Of a DNA stretch of 64,000 bases, positions 43,393 to 54,424 are shown piece after piece. Position numbers and translations under genes: made by a program. Origin of the DNA: Planctomycetota bacterium (GTDB lineage: Bacteria > Planctomycetota > SZUA-567 > JAKLDR01); assembly GCA_022703445.1 (NCBI GenBank), contig JAKLDR010000004.1, positions 1 through 64,000 on the forward strand, in the 5' to 3' direction. Position 1 is the stretch's first letter, and each line of letters begins with the position of its first letter. The notes under the pieces were generated by a model, which did no database searches, was not told the DNA's origin, and worked only from the letters and a program-made list of their open reading frames with translations.

Positions 43393-43782
43393 TCAGGGCG
43401 TCGGAGCCCGCCCGCGGCGGCTGGAGACCTTCAGGCGGATCTTGGAGCAGGCCTCGGCCACCGAGGCGCAGATGGTCAGGGCCTTGTCCAGGTTGGCGGC
43501 AGCCAGCATCTTGCAGACTGAACCGCCGGGCGCGGCCAGCACCAGGCGGCCGCCGGCGTCGTCCAGGATCTGCTTGAAGTACAGGAAGACGCCCAGGCCG
43601 GTGCTGCTCACGAAGTGGGCGGCGGACAGATCGACGATGATCCGCCGGTGCCCCTCGGCGAAGGCCGTATGCAGCTTCTCCTCCAGGAGGGCGTGGCCGT
43701 CGGCGGCAATCCATCCTATGGGCCGGAAGAGCAGCACGTCGTTCTGCCGGGTCATCTCGACCTTCAGGGCCGGAAAACTCAT
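43393..43782 (-). CDS. STAS-domain anti-sigma-factor-antagonist-like protein
   Basis: A 129-residue SpoIIAA/RsbV-like protein. The conserved phosphorylatable Ser region reads VDLSAAHFVSSTGLGVFLYF, and the downstream helix KMLAAANLDKALTI fits the fold. Such proteins are controlled by phosphorylation from a serine kinase and release sigma factors or other partners. No cognate kinase is adjacent. The ATG at 43782 has GAGGGGA upstream; the longer frame is not used. Confidence 0.85.
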   Translation of the reverse strand: MSFPALKVEMTRQNDVLLFRPIGWIAADGHALLEEKLHTAFAEGHRRIIVDLSAAHFVSSTGLGVFLYFKQILDDAGGRLVLAAPGGSVCKMLAAANLDKALTICASVAEACSKIRLKVSSRRGRAPTP

Positions 43783-43953
43783 GATTTCCCCTCGCAGCCC
43801 GTTGATGCCGTGAGTATACCGCGCCGGCGGCGCGGACACAAGGCGGGGAACTGCGCAGTCCGGGCCATGGGCGCCGAGCAGCTTGACGGCCGGCTGCGCC
43901 CGGCCTACCATGTGCCGTCGCCGGCCCCCCACGTTCCTGTCAAGGAGAACGCC

Positions 43954-45594
43954 ATGGACGTCCGCCTCGCGATCCTCTGCACGATGGTTGCCTGCCTGGC
44001 CTGCGCGGTGCTGTCAACCCCAGCCCCGGCGGGCGAGCCGGCCGGGCTCCCCGAGGCCGTCGAGGTCCCGCGAGTCCTGCCCGACGGCTGCGTGGACACC
44101 TCCTCGATCGAAGGCATCCTCAAGGGCGTGCTCAAGGAGGGCATGAGCGACCAGGAGAAGGCCATCGCCCTCTACCAGTGGTTCCGACGGCTGGTCTTCC
44201 ACCACCGCAACATGGGCACCGACCGGCGTGACGTCCTCCGGGTGGTGAACTCCTACGGCTACAACCTCTGCGGCAGCCAGACCGCCTGCATGCTGGTGCT
44301 GCTCAAGGCCGCGGGGCTCAAGGCCCGGATGGTGGCCGGCGACGCCGGAGAGGGCTACGGCGGGCACACTTTCTACGAGGTCTTCTACGGCGACAAGTGG
44401 CACTGCTTCGACACCATGACCAGCTTCGCGGTCCTTAACCGCGAGAAGCCCCCGATGGTCGCCGGCCTCGAGGAGATGAAGGCCGACCCCACGCTCGTCT
44501 CCAAGGCCGTCGAGGAGAAGCGCACCGTACCCGGCTTCCTGCCCTGCCAGCACGAGCCGGAGATCACCTACGACAACCGCGAGGAGCTCGCCAAGCTCGG
44601 CTGGAAGGCCGACTTCCGCTGGGCGACCTTCACCTTCGGCAAGGGCAAGGCCGCCGACGTCCTTGGCTTCTGGCTCAAGGCCCCGGAGAAGCCCACCTTC
44701 GGCGGCGAGGACTATGGCGGCGCCAACCGGCCGGGGCTGCTGGACATCAGGCTCAAGCCCGGCGAGCGCTGGGTGAGCCTGTGGGACAACCTCGGCAAGT
44801 GGGTGGAGAGCTCGAGCTACCCGGCGCTGGGGCCCTTCCACACCTGCGGGCGCGCCGACTCCGCCGACGACGTGAACTTCAGGTACTACGAGCCCTACGC
44901 CAAGAAGGACGTCGGGCCGGTCAAGACCTGCTACCGCTACTACGGCAACGGCTTCCTGGAGTGGAAGCCGGCCGACGCCGCGGCGCTTCTGACCGGCTCC
45001 AGCGCCAGGGATCTGACCGCCGCGGCCGACGGCGCGGCGCTCTCCGGCTCCGGGGAGCTCGCCATCCCGGTCAGGGCCCCCGGGCCGGTCGTCGGCATCG
45101 AGCTCGACCTGGACCTCAAGCAGAAGGGCGCGGCCGCCAAGACCGTGGTGCTTCTCGTGCTGGGCAAGGACAGCAAGGAGGTCTGGTCCAAGGCCGGCGA
45201 CGCCGCGGGCGTCGAGAAGGTGGTCATCCCCTACCAGCCCTCGGGCTCGCCCTGGTGCGAGTACAGCCTGGCGATCAGGACCGCCGCTGGCGCCGACGGC
45301 TCGGCCCAGTTCGCGGTGAAGCGCCTGAAGACCGTCTACCAGCTGAACATCTACGCGCTGCCCGGCCTCCAGCCCGGGAAGAACACCGTGCGGGTCTCGG
45401 CCAAGACGGCGAAGCTCGCCGGCTCCAAGCTGGTCGTCGAGTACCAGTGGAGCGACGGCGAGGGCTGGAAGGACGAGCACCGGTACGCCAAGGAGTTCCA
45501 GTCCTTCCCGGCCAGCTTCGACGTCGAGGTGACCGGCGCCAAGATGCCGCGGATGAAGTCGCTCGAGCTCCGCGTCGAGCCGGCGGGGAAGTAG
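43954..45594 (+). CDS. Secreted transglutaminase-like protein
   Basis: A 546-residue exported protein: signal peptide [19 protein letters not shown], then a transglutaminase-like core at about residues 55-180. The Cys-His-Asp triad is visible: Cys in [11 protein letters not shown], His in [13 protein letters not shown] and Asp in HCFDTMT. The remaining 350 residues are beta-rich ([27 protein letters not shown]) and may be a jelly-roll or binding module. Related proteins act as proteases or peptide hydrolases in the envelope. AAGGAG precedes the ATG. It is divergent from the STAS gene. Confidence 0.8.
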   Translation: MDVRLAILCTMVACLACAVLSTPAPAGEPAGLPEAVEVPRVLPDGCVDTSSIEGILKGVLKEGMSDQEKAIALYQWFRRLVFHHRNMGTDRRDVLRVVNSYGYNLCGSQTACMLVLLKAAGLKARMVAGDAGEGYGGHTFYEVFYGDKWHCFDTMTSFAVLNREKPPMVAGLEEMKADPTLVSKAVEEKRTVPGFLPCQHEPEITYDNREELAKLGWKADFRWATFTFGKGKAADVLGFWLKAPEKPTFGGEDYGGANRPGLLDIRLKPGERWVSLWDNLGKWVESSSYPALGPFHTCGRADSADDVNFRYYEPYAKKDVGPVKTCYRYYGNGFLEWKPADAAALLTGSSARDLTAAADGAALSGSGELAIPVRAPGPVVGIELDLDLKQKGAAAKTVVLLVLGKDSKEVWSKAGDAAGVEKVVIPYQPSGSPWCEYSLAIRTAAGADGSAQFAVKRLKTVYQLNIYALPGLQPGKNTVRVSAKTAKLAGSKLVVEYQWSDGEGWKDEHRYAKEFQSFPASFDVEVTGAKMPRMKSLELRVEPAGK

Positions 45595-45707
45595 CTCCGC
45601 GCGGCCTTCGCCGCACCACCGGGGCCTCGGCGTCGGCAACAACGGCGCATCCTCGCTTTCCCGCGCCGCCGCGGAATATCAGCCGTAAGTTTCCCTGTTT
45701 CACGGGG

Positions 45708-45736
45708 TTGACTCGGCCCGATAATACGGTTAGAGT
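45708..45736 (+). promoter_or_regulatory. Weak candidate promoter for prkA
   Basis: TTGACT (45708-45713), 17-bp spacer, TAGAGT (45731-45736) ahead of prkA. The -10 is poor, which fits a stress-type sigma factor or an activator. The 206-bp gap otherwise shows nothing clear. Confidence 0.3.
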
Positions 45737-45800
45737 CTAGTGGCCGAGCCCGGAGGCGGCCGCGGCCGCCGGGGCGCAGGCCGGGAACAGGAGAACTACC

Positions 45801-47843
<2,043 letters not shown>

Positions 47844-47859
47844 GGCAAGGCCGAGGCCG

Positions 47860-48957
47860 ATGATCACCCGCATCCAGCGCGACCACGGGCGGTTCCAGCA
47901 GATCGTCCGGGGGATGATCCGCAAGGACCTGCGCAAGTACATCACCCGCGGGGAGATGTTCGGCAAGAAGGGCAAGGACCTGGTCTCCATCCCGCTGCCC
48001 CAGATCGACATCCCGCGGTTCCGCTTCGGCAAGAACCAGGGCGGCGCCGGCCAGGGCGAAGGCGAGCCGGGCGACTCGCTCGGCGGCCAGCCGCAGCCCG
48101 GCCAGGGCCCCGGCGCCGGGGAGGACGAGGGCCAGCACGTTCTGGAGGCCGAGCTGACCCTCGAGGAGCTGGCCCAGATCCTCGGCGAGGAGCTCGAACT
48201 GCCCAACATCCAGCCGCGCGGCAAGAAGGTGGTGGCCAGCCTCAAGGACCGCTACACCAACGTCCGCCACGTGGGCCCGGAGAGCCTCCGGCACTTCAAG
48301 CGCACCTACATAAAGGCCCTGCGCCGGCAGCTGGCGGCCGGGGAGTACGCCCCCGGGGACCCCCTGGTCCTGCCCATCCGCGAGGACAAGATGTACCGCT
48401 CCTGGCAGACCATGGAGGTGCCGGAGTCGAACGCCGTCATCATCTACATGATGGACGTCTCCGGCTCCATGGGCGACGAGCAGAAGGAGATCGTCCGCAC
48501 CGAGGCCTTCTGGATCGACACCTGGCTGCAGCACCAGTACAAGAAGCTGGTCACCCGCTACATCATCCACGACGCCGCGGCGCGGCTGGTCGACGCCGAG
48601 ACCTTCTTCAAGACCCGCGAGTCCGGCGGCACGGCCATCTCCTCGGCCTACCGCCTGGCCCGCGAGCTGATCGGGCGGGAGTACTCGCCCAGCGATTGGA
48701 ACATCTACCTGTTCCACTTCTCCGACGGCGACAACCTGTCGAGCGACAACGAGGTGAGCCTCAGCCTGCTCAAGGACGACCTGGTGCCGGCGGCCAACCT
48801 CTTCGCCTACGGGCAGGTGAAAAGCCTCTACGGCTCCGGCGAGTTCAAGAACTACCTCGATGAGAAGCTCCACTGCGAGAACCTGATCACCGCGGAGATC
48901 AACTCCCGGGAGGAGATCCTGGACTGCATCAAGGCGTTCCTGGGGAAGGGGAAGTAG
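47860..48957 (+). CDS. yeaH: YeaH/YhbH (DUF444) vWA-like protein
   Basis: A 365-residue partner of PrkA. The N-terminal region is basic ([20 protein letters not shown]), followed by a Gly/Gln-rich linker (about 58-95) and a vWA fold with [19 protein letters not shown] near residue 205 and [12 protein letters not shown]. In E. coli, YeaG and YeaH are co-expressed in stationary phase. Only 16 bp separate it from prkA. Confidence 0.92.
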   Translation: MITRIQRDHGRFQQIVRGMIRKDLRKYITRGEMFGKKGKDLVSIPLPQIDIPRFRFGKNQGGAGQGEGEPGDSLGGQPQPGQGPGAGEDEGQHVLEAELTLEELAQILGEELELPNIQPRGKKVVASLKDRYTNVRHVGPESLRHFKRTYIKALRRQLAAGEYAPGDPLVLPIREDKMYRSWQTMEVPESNAVIIYMMDVSGSMGDEQKEIVRTEAFWIDTWLQHQYKKLVTRYIIHDAAARLVDAETFFKTRESGGTAISSAYRLARELIGREYSPSDWNIYLFHFSDGDNLSSDNEVSLSLLKDDLVPAANLFAYGQVKSLYGSGEFKNYLDEKLHCENLITAEINSREEILDCIKAFLGKGK

Positions 48958-48961
48958 GCCC

Positions 48962-50503
48962 GTGAACCTGCCCTCCCAGCTCGACCTCGAGAAGGAGCGC
49001 ATCAAGGGCTTCGCGGCCGACTACGGCCTGGAGCCCTTCGACACGGTCTTCGAGATCGTCGACTGCGACCAGCTCAACATGATCGCCGCGTACGGCGGCT
49101 TCCCCACCCGCTACCCGCACTGGCGCTTCGGCATGGAGTACGAGCACCTCCGCAAGACCTACACCTACGGCCTGGGCAAGATCTACGAGCTGGTCATCAA
49201 CAACGACCCCTGCTACGCCTACCTCCTGAAGAGCAACTCGCTCCTGGACCAGAAGCTGGTCATCTGCCACGTCTACGGGCACTCCGACTTCTTCCGCAAC
49301 AACCTCTGGTTCGCCGATACCAACCGGAAGATGATCGACGAGATGGCCAACCACGGCGCCCGGGTCCGGTCCTACGTCAAGCGCCACGGCCGCGACGCGG
49401 TCGAGGACTTCGTGGACCGCTGCCTGTCGCTGGACAACCTCATCGACCGGCACGCCCCCTTCATCAAGCGCTGCGACCGGGCCGAAGCGCCGCTGGCCGA
49501 GCCGGAGGAGCCCCGCCGGGCGGAGGTCCGCCGCATCAAGAGCAAGGACTACATGGACGCCTACATCAACCCCCCGGAGTTCCTCGCGCGCCAGAAGAAG
49601 CGCGGGGAGGAGGGACTGAAGCGCGCCCGGAACTTCCCAAGCGAGCCGCAGGCCGACGTCCTGCTCTTTCTCATGGAACACGCCCCGCTGGAGCGCTGGC
49701 AGCGCGACATCCTCTCCATCATCCGGGAGGAGGCCTACTACTTCCTGCCCCAGGGCATGACCAAGATCATGAACGAGGGCTGGGCCAGCTACTGGCACTC
49801 GCGGCTGATGACCGAGCGCGCCGCCGGGGCCGACGAGATCGTCGACTACGCCGACCACCACTCCGGAACCATGGCGGTGCAGCCCGGACGGATCAACCCC
49901 TACAAGCTCGGCCTGGAGCTCTTCCGGGACATCGAGGAGCGCTGGGACAAGGGCCGCTTCGGCCCGGAGTGGGAGGACTGCCAGTCCGACGCCGAGCGCC
50001 GCAGCTGGGACAAGGGGACCGGCCAGGGCCGCGAGAAGGTCTTCCAGGTCCGCAAGATCTACAACGACCTGACCTTCATCGACGAGTTCCTGACCCCCGA
50101 CTTCTGCCGCCGCCACCGGCTCTTCAGCTTCCATTACGACAAGCGCGCCGAGGAGTACAAGATCGAGAGCCGGGCCTTCAGGAAGATCAAGCGCCGGCTG
50201 CTGGCCTCGCTCACCAACTGCAGCCAGCCGATCATCCGGATCGTCGACGGCAACTTCTCCAACCGCGGCGAGCTGTACCTGGCCCACCAGTACGAGGGCA
50301 CCGAGATCGAGATCGCCAAGGCCCGCGAGACCCTGGCCAGCCTGCACGCCGTCTGGGGCCGGCCGGTCCACATCGAGACGGTGGTCGAGGGCAAGGGCCG
50401 GGTCTACTCCTTCGACGGCCAGGAGCACAAGGAGACCGAGCGAAAGCTGGAGTCCGCCGAAGCCGCCGTCTCCGATGCCGACGGCGAAGACGACGAAGAC
50501 TGA
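48962..50503 (+). CDS. spoVR: SpoVR family protein
   Basis: A 513-residue SpoVR/YcgB protein with typical family motifs: FEIVDCDQLNMIAAYGGFP near the N-terminus, VICHVYGHSDFFRNN, and HEMAN-type MIDEMANHG, followed by NEGWASYWHSR. The family acts with PrkA and YeaH in stress or sporulation physiology, probably outside true sporulation here. The GTG start lies 4 bases after the yeaH stop. The C-terminus is acidic. Confidence 0.92.
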   Translation: MNLPSQLDLEKERIKGFAADYGLEPFDTVFEIVDCDQLNMIAAYGGFPTRYPHWRFGMEYEHLRKTYTYGLGKIYELVINNDPCYAYLLKSNSLLDQKLVICHVYGHSDFFRNNLWFADTNRKMIDEMANHGARVRSYVKRHGRDAVEDFVDRCLSLDNLIDRHAPFIKRCDRAEAPLAEPEEPRRAEVRRIKSKDYMDAYINPPEFLARQKKRGEEGLKRARNFPSEPQADVLLFLMEHAPLERWQRDILSIIREEAYYFLPQGMTKIMNEGWASYWHSRLMTERAAGADEIVDYADHHSGTMAVQPGRINPYKLGLELFRDIEERWDKGRFGPEWEDCQSDAERRSWDKGTGQGREKVFQVRKIYNDLTFIDEFLTPDFCRRHRLFSFHYDKRAEEYKIESRAFRKIKRRLLASLTNCSQPIIRIVDGNFSNRGELYLAHQYEGTEIEIAKARETLASLHAVWGRPVHIETVVEGKGRVYSFDGQEHKETERKLESAEAAVSDADGEDDED

Positions 50504-50605
50504 CCGCATCATGAAGGGCATCTTCGGCATGATGACGCCTGGTGGAAGGTCTGCGGGCGCGCGTTCCAGCCTGCGCCCGTCATTCATAACTCATCGGCGG
50601 TCCGC

Positions 50606-51190
50606 ATGACCGCCCTGCGCATCCTGGCCATCACCTCGAGCCCCCGGCGGGGCGGCAACTCCGAGACCATGCTGGACGCGGTCGTCGAGGGCGCGCGCGC
50701 GGCCGGCGCGGAGGTCGAGAAGGTGGCGCTTCGCGACGTCGCCGTCCAGTCATGCATGAACTGCGGCGGCTGCGACCGGACCGGGCGCTGCGTGCTCCGC
50801 GACGGCGGCACGGAGCTCAACGAGCGGATCCGCGCCGCCGACCGGCTGATCCTGGCCACGCCGATCTTCTTCGGGTCGATGTGCGCGCAACTCAAGACCC
50901 TGATCGACCGCGGCCAGCCCTTCTGGGTGGAGAAGTACGTGCTCAAGAGCCAGCCTGAACCCCGGCCTGTCGAGCGGCGGGGCCTGCTGGTGGCCTGCGG
51001 AGGGTTCGCCAGGGGCGAGAAGTTCCTGGCCAGCGCCGAGGCGATCGCCAGGGTCTACCTGCTCTGTCTGGACATGCGCTGCGCCGGGTCCGTCTTCCAG
51101 CCCGGCGCCGACGCCAAGGGCGCGATCCTCGCGCAGCCGCAGGTCCTGGACCGCTGCCGCGCCGCCGGCGCCGAATTGGCGGGACCGTGA
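50606..51190 (+). CDS. NADPH-dependent FMN reductase / iron-sulfur flavoprotein
   Basis: A 194-residue flavodoxin-fold protein. FMN-binding loop SSPRRGGNSE is at residues about 10-19, a second loop ATPIFFGSMCAQLKTLIDRG follows, and a Cys cluster CMNCGGCDRTGRC near residue 50 is typical of Isf-type flavoproteins. It probably reduces flavin or quinone-like substrates. Its stop overlaps the next gene (GTGA), linking it to the two sensor domains. Confidence 0.88.
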   Translation: MTALRILAITSSPRRGGNSETMLDAVVEGARAAGAEVEKVALRDVAVQSCMNCGGCDRTGRCVLRDGGTELNERIRAADRLILATPIFFGSMCAQLKTLIDRGQPFWVEKYVLKSQPEPRPVERRGLLVACGGFARGEKFLASAEAIARVYLLCLDMRCAGSVFQPGADAKGAILAQPQVLDRCRAAGAELAGP

Positions 51191-52080
51191 GTCCGGCGAG
51201 CATCCCGAGCCCGGCGGCCCCGGAGCCCCACGGCGCCCGCTTCGTCGCCCTGCTCCTGCCCGAGACCGGACCCATCCTCCGCCAGCCCGGCTACTACTCC
51301 TCGATGATCGAGGGCCTGAACGCCGGGCTGATGGAGCGCCACGTCTTCATGCGCCCGGTCCAGTGCCTCCACGAGTACCAGAAGGAGCACTTCCTGCACG
51401 GCCACATGCACATGTACTCCGGGGTGGCCATCCTGGGCACGCTCTTCAGCGCCGAGCTCTTCGTCCGCGCGGTGGTCGAGAACGTCCCCGGGCCCAAGGT
51501 GATGCTCGACCACCACGTGCCCGACCTGGGCATCCACAGCGTCACCGAGGACTCGGAGGCCGGCATGCGCCTGCTGGCCGGACACCTGCTGTCCCTGGGG
51601 CACCGCCGGCTGGCCTACCTGGACCACGCCGTCCCCGAGGCCAACCCCTGGAAGCGCGCCGGCATCGACGCCGCCCTGAACGCCGCCGGCCTCCCCGGCC
51701 TGGGCCGGGGCTGGACCGCCGGCTGCCGCGACCAGTTCAGCGACGCGGCCACTGCCCTGGACTGGTTCCTGGGGCTCTCGCCCCGTCCGACCGCGATCCT
51801 GTGCTTCAACGACTCCCGGGCCCTGCTGCTGCTCCAGGCCGCCGCCGAGCGCGGGCTGCGCGTCCCCCAGGACCTGTCCATCGCCGGCTACGGCGACGTG
51901 GCCGTCCGCACCGGCCGCAGCGCATCTCTGACCTCCGTGTGGGTGGACCCCGCCCTGATCGGCCGGCGCGCCGCCGAGCTGCTGACCGCCGCGCCGGCCG
52001 GCCCGCCGGCGCTGGTGCGGGTCCCGCCGGAGCTCATGGCCCGGGGCACGACCGCGCCCCCGCCGCCGGGCTTGGCCTGA
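51187..52080 (+). CDS. HTH-less LacI-like sugar-binding protein, paralog 1
   Basis: A 297-residue protein matching the periplasmic-binding-protein-like core of LacI regulators: RFVALLLPETGPIL start, LLAGHLLSLGHRRLAYLDH and LSIAGYGDVAVRTG. It lacks the N-terminal DNA-binding domain, and no in-frame extension is possible because the frame begins at the stop of the previous gene. No signal peptide is visible, so it appears cytosolic. It could be a sensor that pairs with another regulator, or a ligand-dependent controller of the flavoprotein. Confidence 0.75.
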   Translation: MSPASIPSPAAPEPHGARFVALLLPETGPILRQPGYYSSMIEGLNAGLMERHVFMRPVQCLHEYQKEHFLHGHMHMYSGVAILGTLFSAELFVRAVVENVPGPKVMLDHHVPDLGIHSVTEDSEAGMRLLAGHLLSLGHRRLAYLDHAVPEANPWKRAGIDAALNAAGLPGLGRGWTAGCRDQFSDAATALDWFLGLSPRPTAILCFNDSRALLLLQAAAERGLRVPQDLSIAGYGDVAVRTGRSASLTSVWVDPALIGRRAAELLTAAPAGPPALVRVPPELMARGTTAPPPPGLA

Positions 52081-52100
52081 GCGGCTTCGGAGGAGAGCCC

Positions 52101-52979
52101 ATGCCCCCCCCGCCCGAAGCCTCCCGGCATCCGCGGTTCGTGGCCGTCCTGGTGCCGGAGCCCGACAAGGTGCTCAACGACCGGATCTACTACGGACCGA
52201 TGATGCAGGGGCTCAACGACGGCCTGATGGAGCGGCGCCTGTTCATGCGCCCGGTGGCCTGCCTGCACGACTACCAGCGCGAGCACTTCCTGCGCTCCGG
52301 CCCGGCTCTCTATGCCGGAGCGGCCTTCGTCGGCTCAGTCTACGCCTTCGACGGCTTCGTCCGCGACGTGGCCAGGGGCATCCGCGGCCCCAAGGTTATC
52401 GTGGACCACCACCTGGACGATCCGCCGATCCACAGCGTCCGGGAGGACGCGGTGGCCGGCATGCGCATGGCCGCGGAGCACCTGCTGGCGCTCGGCCACC
52501 GACGCATGGCCTACCTGGACAACGAGCGGGCCGACATGAACCCCTGGAAGCGCCAGGGCGTGGACGAGGCCCTGCGCGCGGCCGGCCTGCCCGGCCTGGA
52601 GCCCGGCCGCACGGCCGGCTGCCGGATGAACTTCGGGGACACGGCCACCGCCCTGGACTGGTTCCTGGGGCTGGCCCCCCGGCCCACGGCGGTGGTCTGC
52701 GCCGACGACTTCCGGGCGCTCTTCCTGCTGCAGGCCGCCGCCGAGCGCGGCCTGCGCGTCCCCGCGGACCTGTCCATCGTCGGCTTCGGGGATCTCGCGG
52801 TGCGTTCCGGCCGCAGCCGGCAGCTGACCTCGGTGGGCACGGACCCGGTGCTCCTCGGCCGGCGCGCGGCCGAGCTGCTGGCCGGCCCGGCGGACGCCGT
52901 CCCGGTGGCCGCCTTGATCCCACCGGAGATCTTCGTGCGCGGCACCACCGGAGCGCCGGCGGCGAAAGACGGAAATTGA
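52101..52979 (+). CDS. HTH-less LacI-like sugar-binding protein, paralog 2
   Basis: A 292-residue tandem paralog of the preceding gene, alignable throughout: MERRLFMRPVACLHDYQREH here against MERHVFMRPVQCLHEYQKEH. It again has no HTH. GGAGGAG lies upstream of the ATG. The stop and last residues KDGN fall in a repeat at 52968-53080. The tandem pair is likely a duplication. Confidence 0.75.
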   Translation: MPPPPEASRHPRFVAVLVPEPDKVLNDRIYYGPMMQGLNDGLMERRLFMRPVACLHDYQREHFLRSGPALYAGAAFVGSVYAFDGFVRDVARGIRGPKVIVDHHLDDPPIHSVREDAVAGMRMAAEHLLALGHRRMAYLDNERADMNPWKRQGVDEALRAAGLPGLEPGRTAGCRMNFGDTATALDWFLGLAPRPTAVVCADDFRALFLLQAAAERGLRVPADLSIVGFGDLAVRSGRSRQLTSVGTDPVLLGRRAAELLAGPADAVPVAALIPPEIFVRGTTGAPAAKDGN

Positions 52980-53080
52980 CGATTGACGATCGCTGATTCC
53001 TGATATCGGAGGGCGGGAAACGGCCGGCAGGCCAACTTCATCAATCAGCAATCTTCCATCGCAATCTGCGATTCGCCGTC
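52968..53080. repeat. Second type of imperfect inverted repeat (GATTG modules)
   Basis: The left part starts GACGG and runs through two tandem ATTGACG units (52975-52988) and CGCTGATT. The right part, read on the other strand, also starts GACGG and runs through GATTGCGAT and GATTGCTGATTGAT to about 53040. The copies are diverged and partly degenerate. It sits between convergent genes and supplies the last codons and stop of the LacI-like paralog 2. Confidence 0.5.
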
Positions 53081-53085
53081 CGCTC

Positions 53086-54075
53086 CTAGCCCTTCATCCT
53101 CCTCAGGACTTCCCCGCGCCGGGGCATCCCGGCCTGGGCGCCCTGTCGGGTGACCTTGATGGCCGCGGCGGTCACGGCGAACTCCATCGCGAGGCTGACG
53201 CTCTGGCCGCCGCACTCCGTCGCCAACTGCGCCGCCAGGCACCCGTTGAAACAGTCCCCGGCGCCGACCGTGTCGACCGGCTTGACCTTGGGCGGCACCG
53301 CAAACCCGGGCCTGTAGTCGCCGCCGCCGTAGAGGTCCACGCCCCGCGCGCCGCGGGTGACCGCGACGAACGGATACTGGCGCAGATGTTTCCCCCGGTA
53401 GCCCGAGACGCGCCCCAACGCCGGGCGGCTCCCGGGCGGCGCGCCAAACAGCAGCTCGAACTCGGTCTCGTTGGGAGTCAGGAAGTGGCAGTGATCCCGG
53501 AACTCGCGCGGCAGCCCCCCCGGCGGCAGCGGCGCGGGGTTGAGGATGATGTTCCCGCAGCCCGTGCGCCAGGCGGCGCTGAGCGCCTCGCCGACGGTCG
53601 CGAGCGGCACCTCCAGGGAGCAGACCAGCGCGTCGGACTGGCCCAGCTTCGGCATCGCCCTGCGGAGATCCGCCGGCGTCAGCCGCGCGTTGGCGCCCGG
53701 CGCCACCAGGATCATGTTCTCGCTCTTGGCGCCCTTCCTGCCCTCGCCGATGGCGATGAGCGCCACGCCGCTGGGGACGCCCTTCTTCGTGACGCAGCGC
53801 GAGCAGTCCACGCCCTCGCGCTCCAGGTCGGCGCGGCGGGCGCGGCCGAAGTCGTCGTCGCCGAAGGCGCCGATGAAGATCACCCTGGCCCCGGCGCGCG
53901 CGGCGGCCACCGCCTGGTTGGCGCCCTTGCCGCCCGCGAAGGTCAGGAGATCCCCGCCCAGCACAGTCTCGCCCGGCCCGGGCAGCCGCCCGGTGCGGAC
54001 CACCAGGTCGGTGTTCGAGCTGCCCACCACCACCACGCGGCCACCCCGCCTGGACCCGTGCGCCGAGATTCCCAT
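53086..54075 (-). CDS. rbsK: Ribokinase-family sugar kinase
   Basis: A 329-residue PfkB kinase that phosphorylates ribose or a similar sugar. Diagnostic motifs are GSSNTDLVVRTGRLPGPGET at the N-terminus, FAGGKGANQAVAAARAG, NPAPLP and the catalytic DTVGAGDCFNG. It is convergent with the HTH-less LacI-like genes, which carry the same ligand class of fold, so sugar sensing and phosphorylation may be linked; that is inference. True ribose specificity cannot be confirmed. Confidence 0.88.
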   Translation of the reverse strand: MGISAHGSRRGGRVVVVGSSNTDLVVRTGRLPGPGETVLGGDLLTFAGGKGANQAVAAARAGARVIFIGAFGDDDFGRARRADLEREGVDCSRCVTKKGVPSGVALIAIGEGRKGAKSENMILVAPGANARLTPADLRRAMPKLGQSDALVCSLEVPLATVGEALSAAWRTGCGNIILNPAPLPPGGLPREFRDHCHFLTPNETEFELLFGAPPGSRPALGRVSGYRGKHLRQYPFVAVTRGARGVDLYGGGDYRPGFAVPPKVKPVDTVGAGDCFNGCLAAQLATECGGQSVSLAMEFAVTAAAIKVTRQGAQAGMPRRGEVLRRMKG

Positions 54076-54198
54076 GCTCTCCCCGCCTTTCCCATCCGGA
54101 ACCGCCGGACAGCATAGCGCCGGCCGGCCCGAAAGCCAGCGCCCGCATGGTTCCTACAGGGCTATTTCTAGAAGCAATGACAACTGGCGGCGGGTTCA

Positions 54199-54334
54199 AA
54201 CCACAGAGGACCAAGAGGACGCGGAGGACAACCCGGGGCGATTGTCCGCGGAGATCTCCTGTGGCAAGACATGGACTGTAGCCATGGACGATGAGTTCCC
54301 GCTGCCCTCTGCGTCCTCTGGGTACTCTGTGGTT
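54199..54334. repeat. Long palindromic repeat, copy D (CCACAGAGG modules)
   Basis: Arms 54199-54227 and 54306-54334 (29 bp) are inverted with 3 mismatches, both reading AACCACAGAG from the outside, as in copy C. It occupies the middle of the 349-bp gap 54076-54424 between the divergent rbsK and SGNH genes. The rest of that gap shows only the SGNH ribosome binding site and no clear promoter. Confidence 0.85.
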
Positions 54335-54424
54335 GGAATCCCTGTTTCCTGCAATGCCCGTTGCGGTTCTTGCGGCCCGTCCGGCGAGGCCGATAATCCC
54401 CGGGGGAGAAGTGGAGGACCCGCG

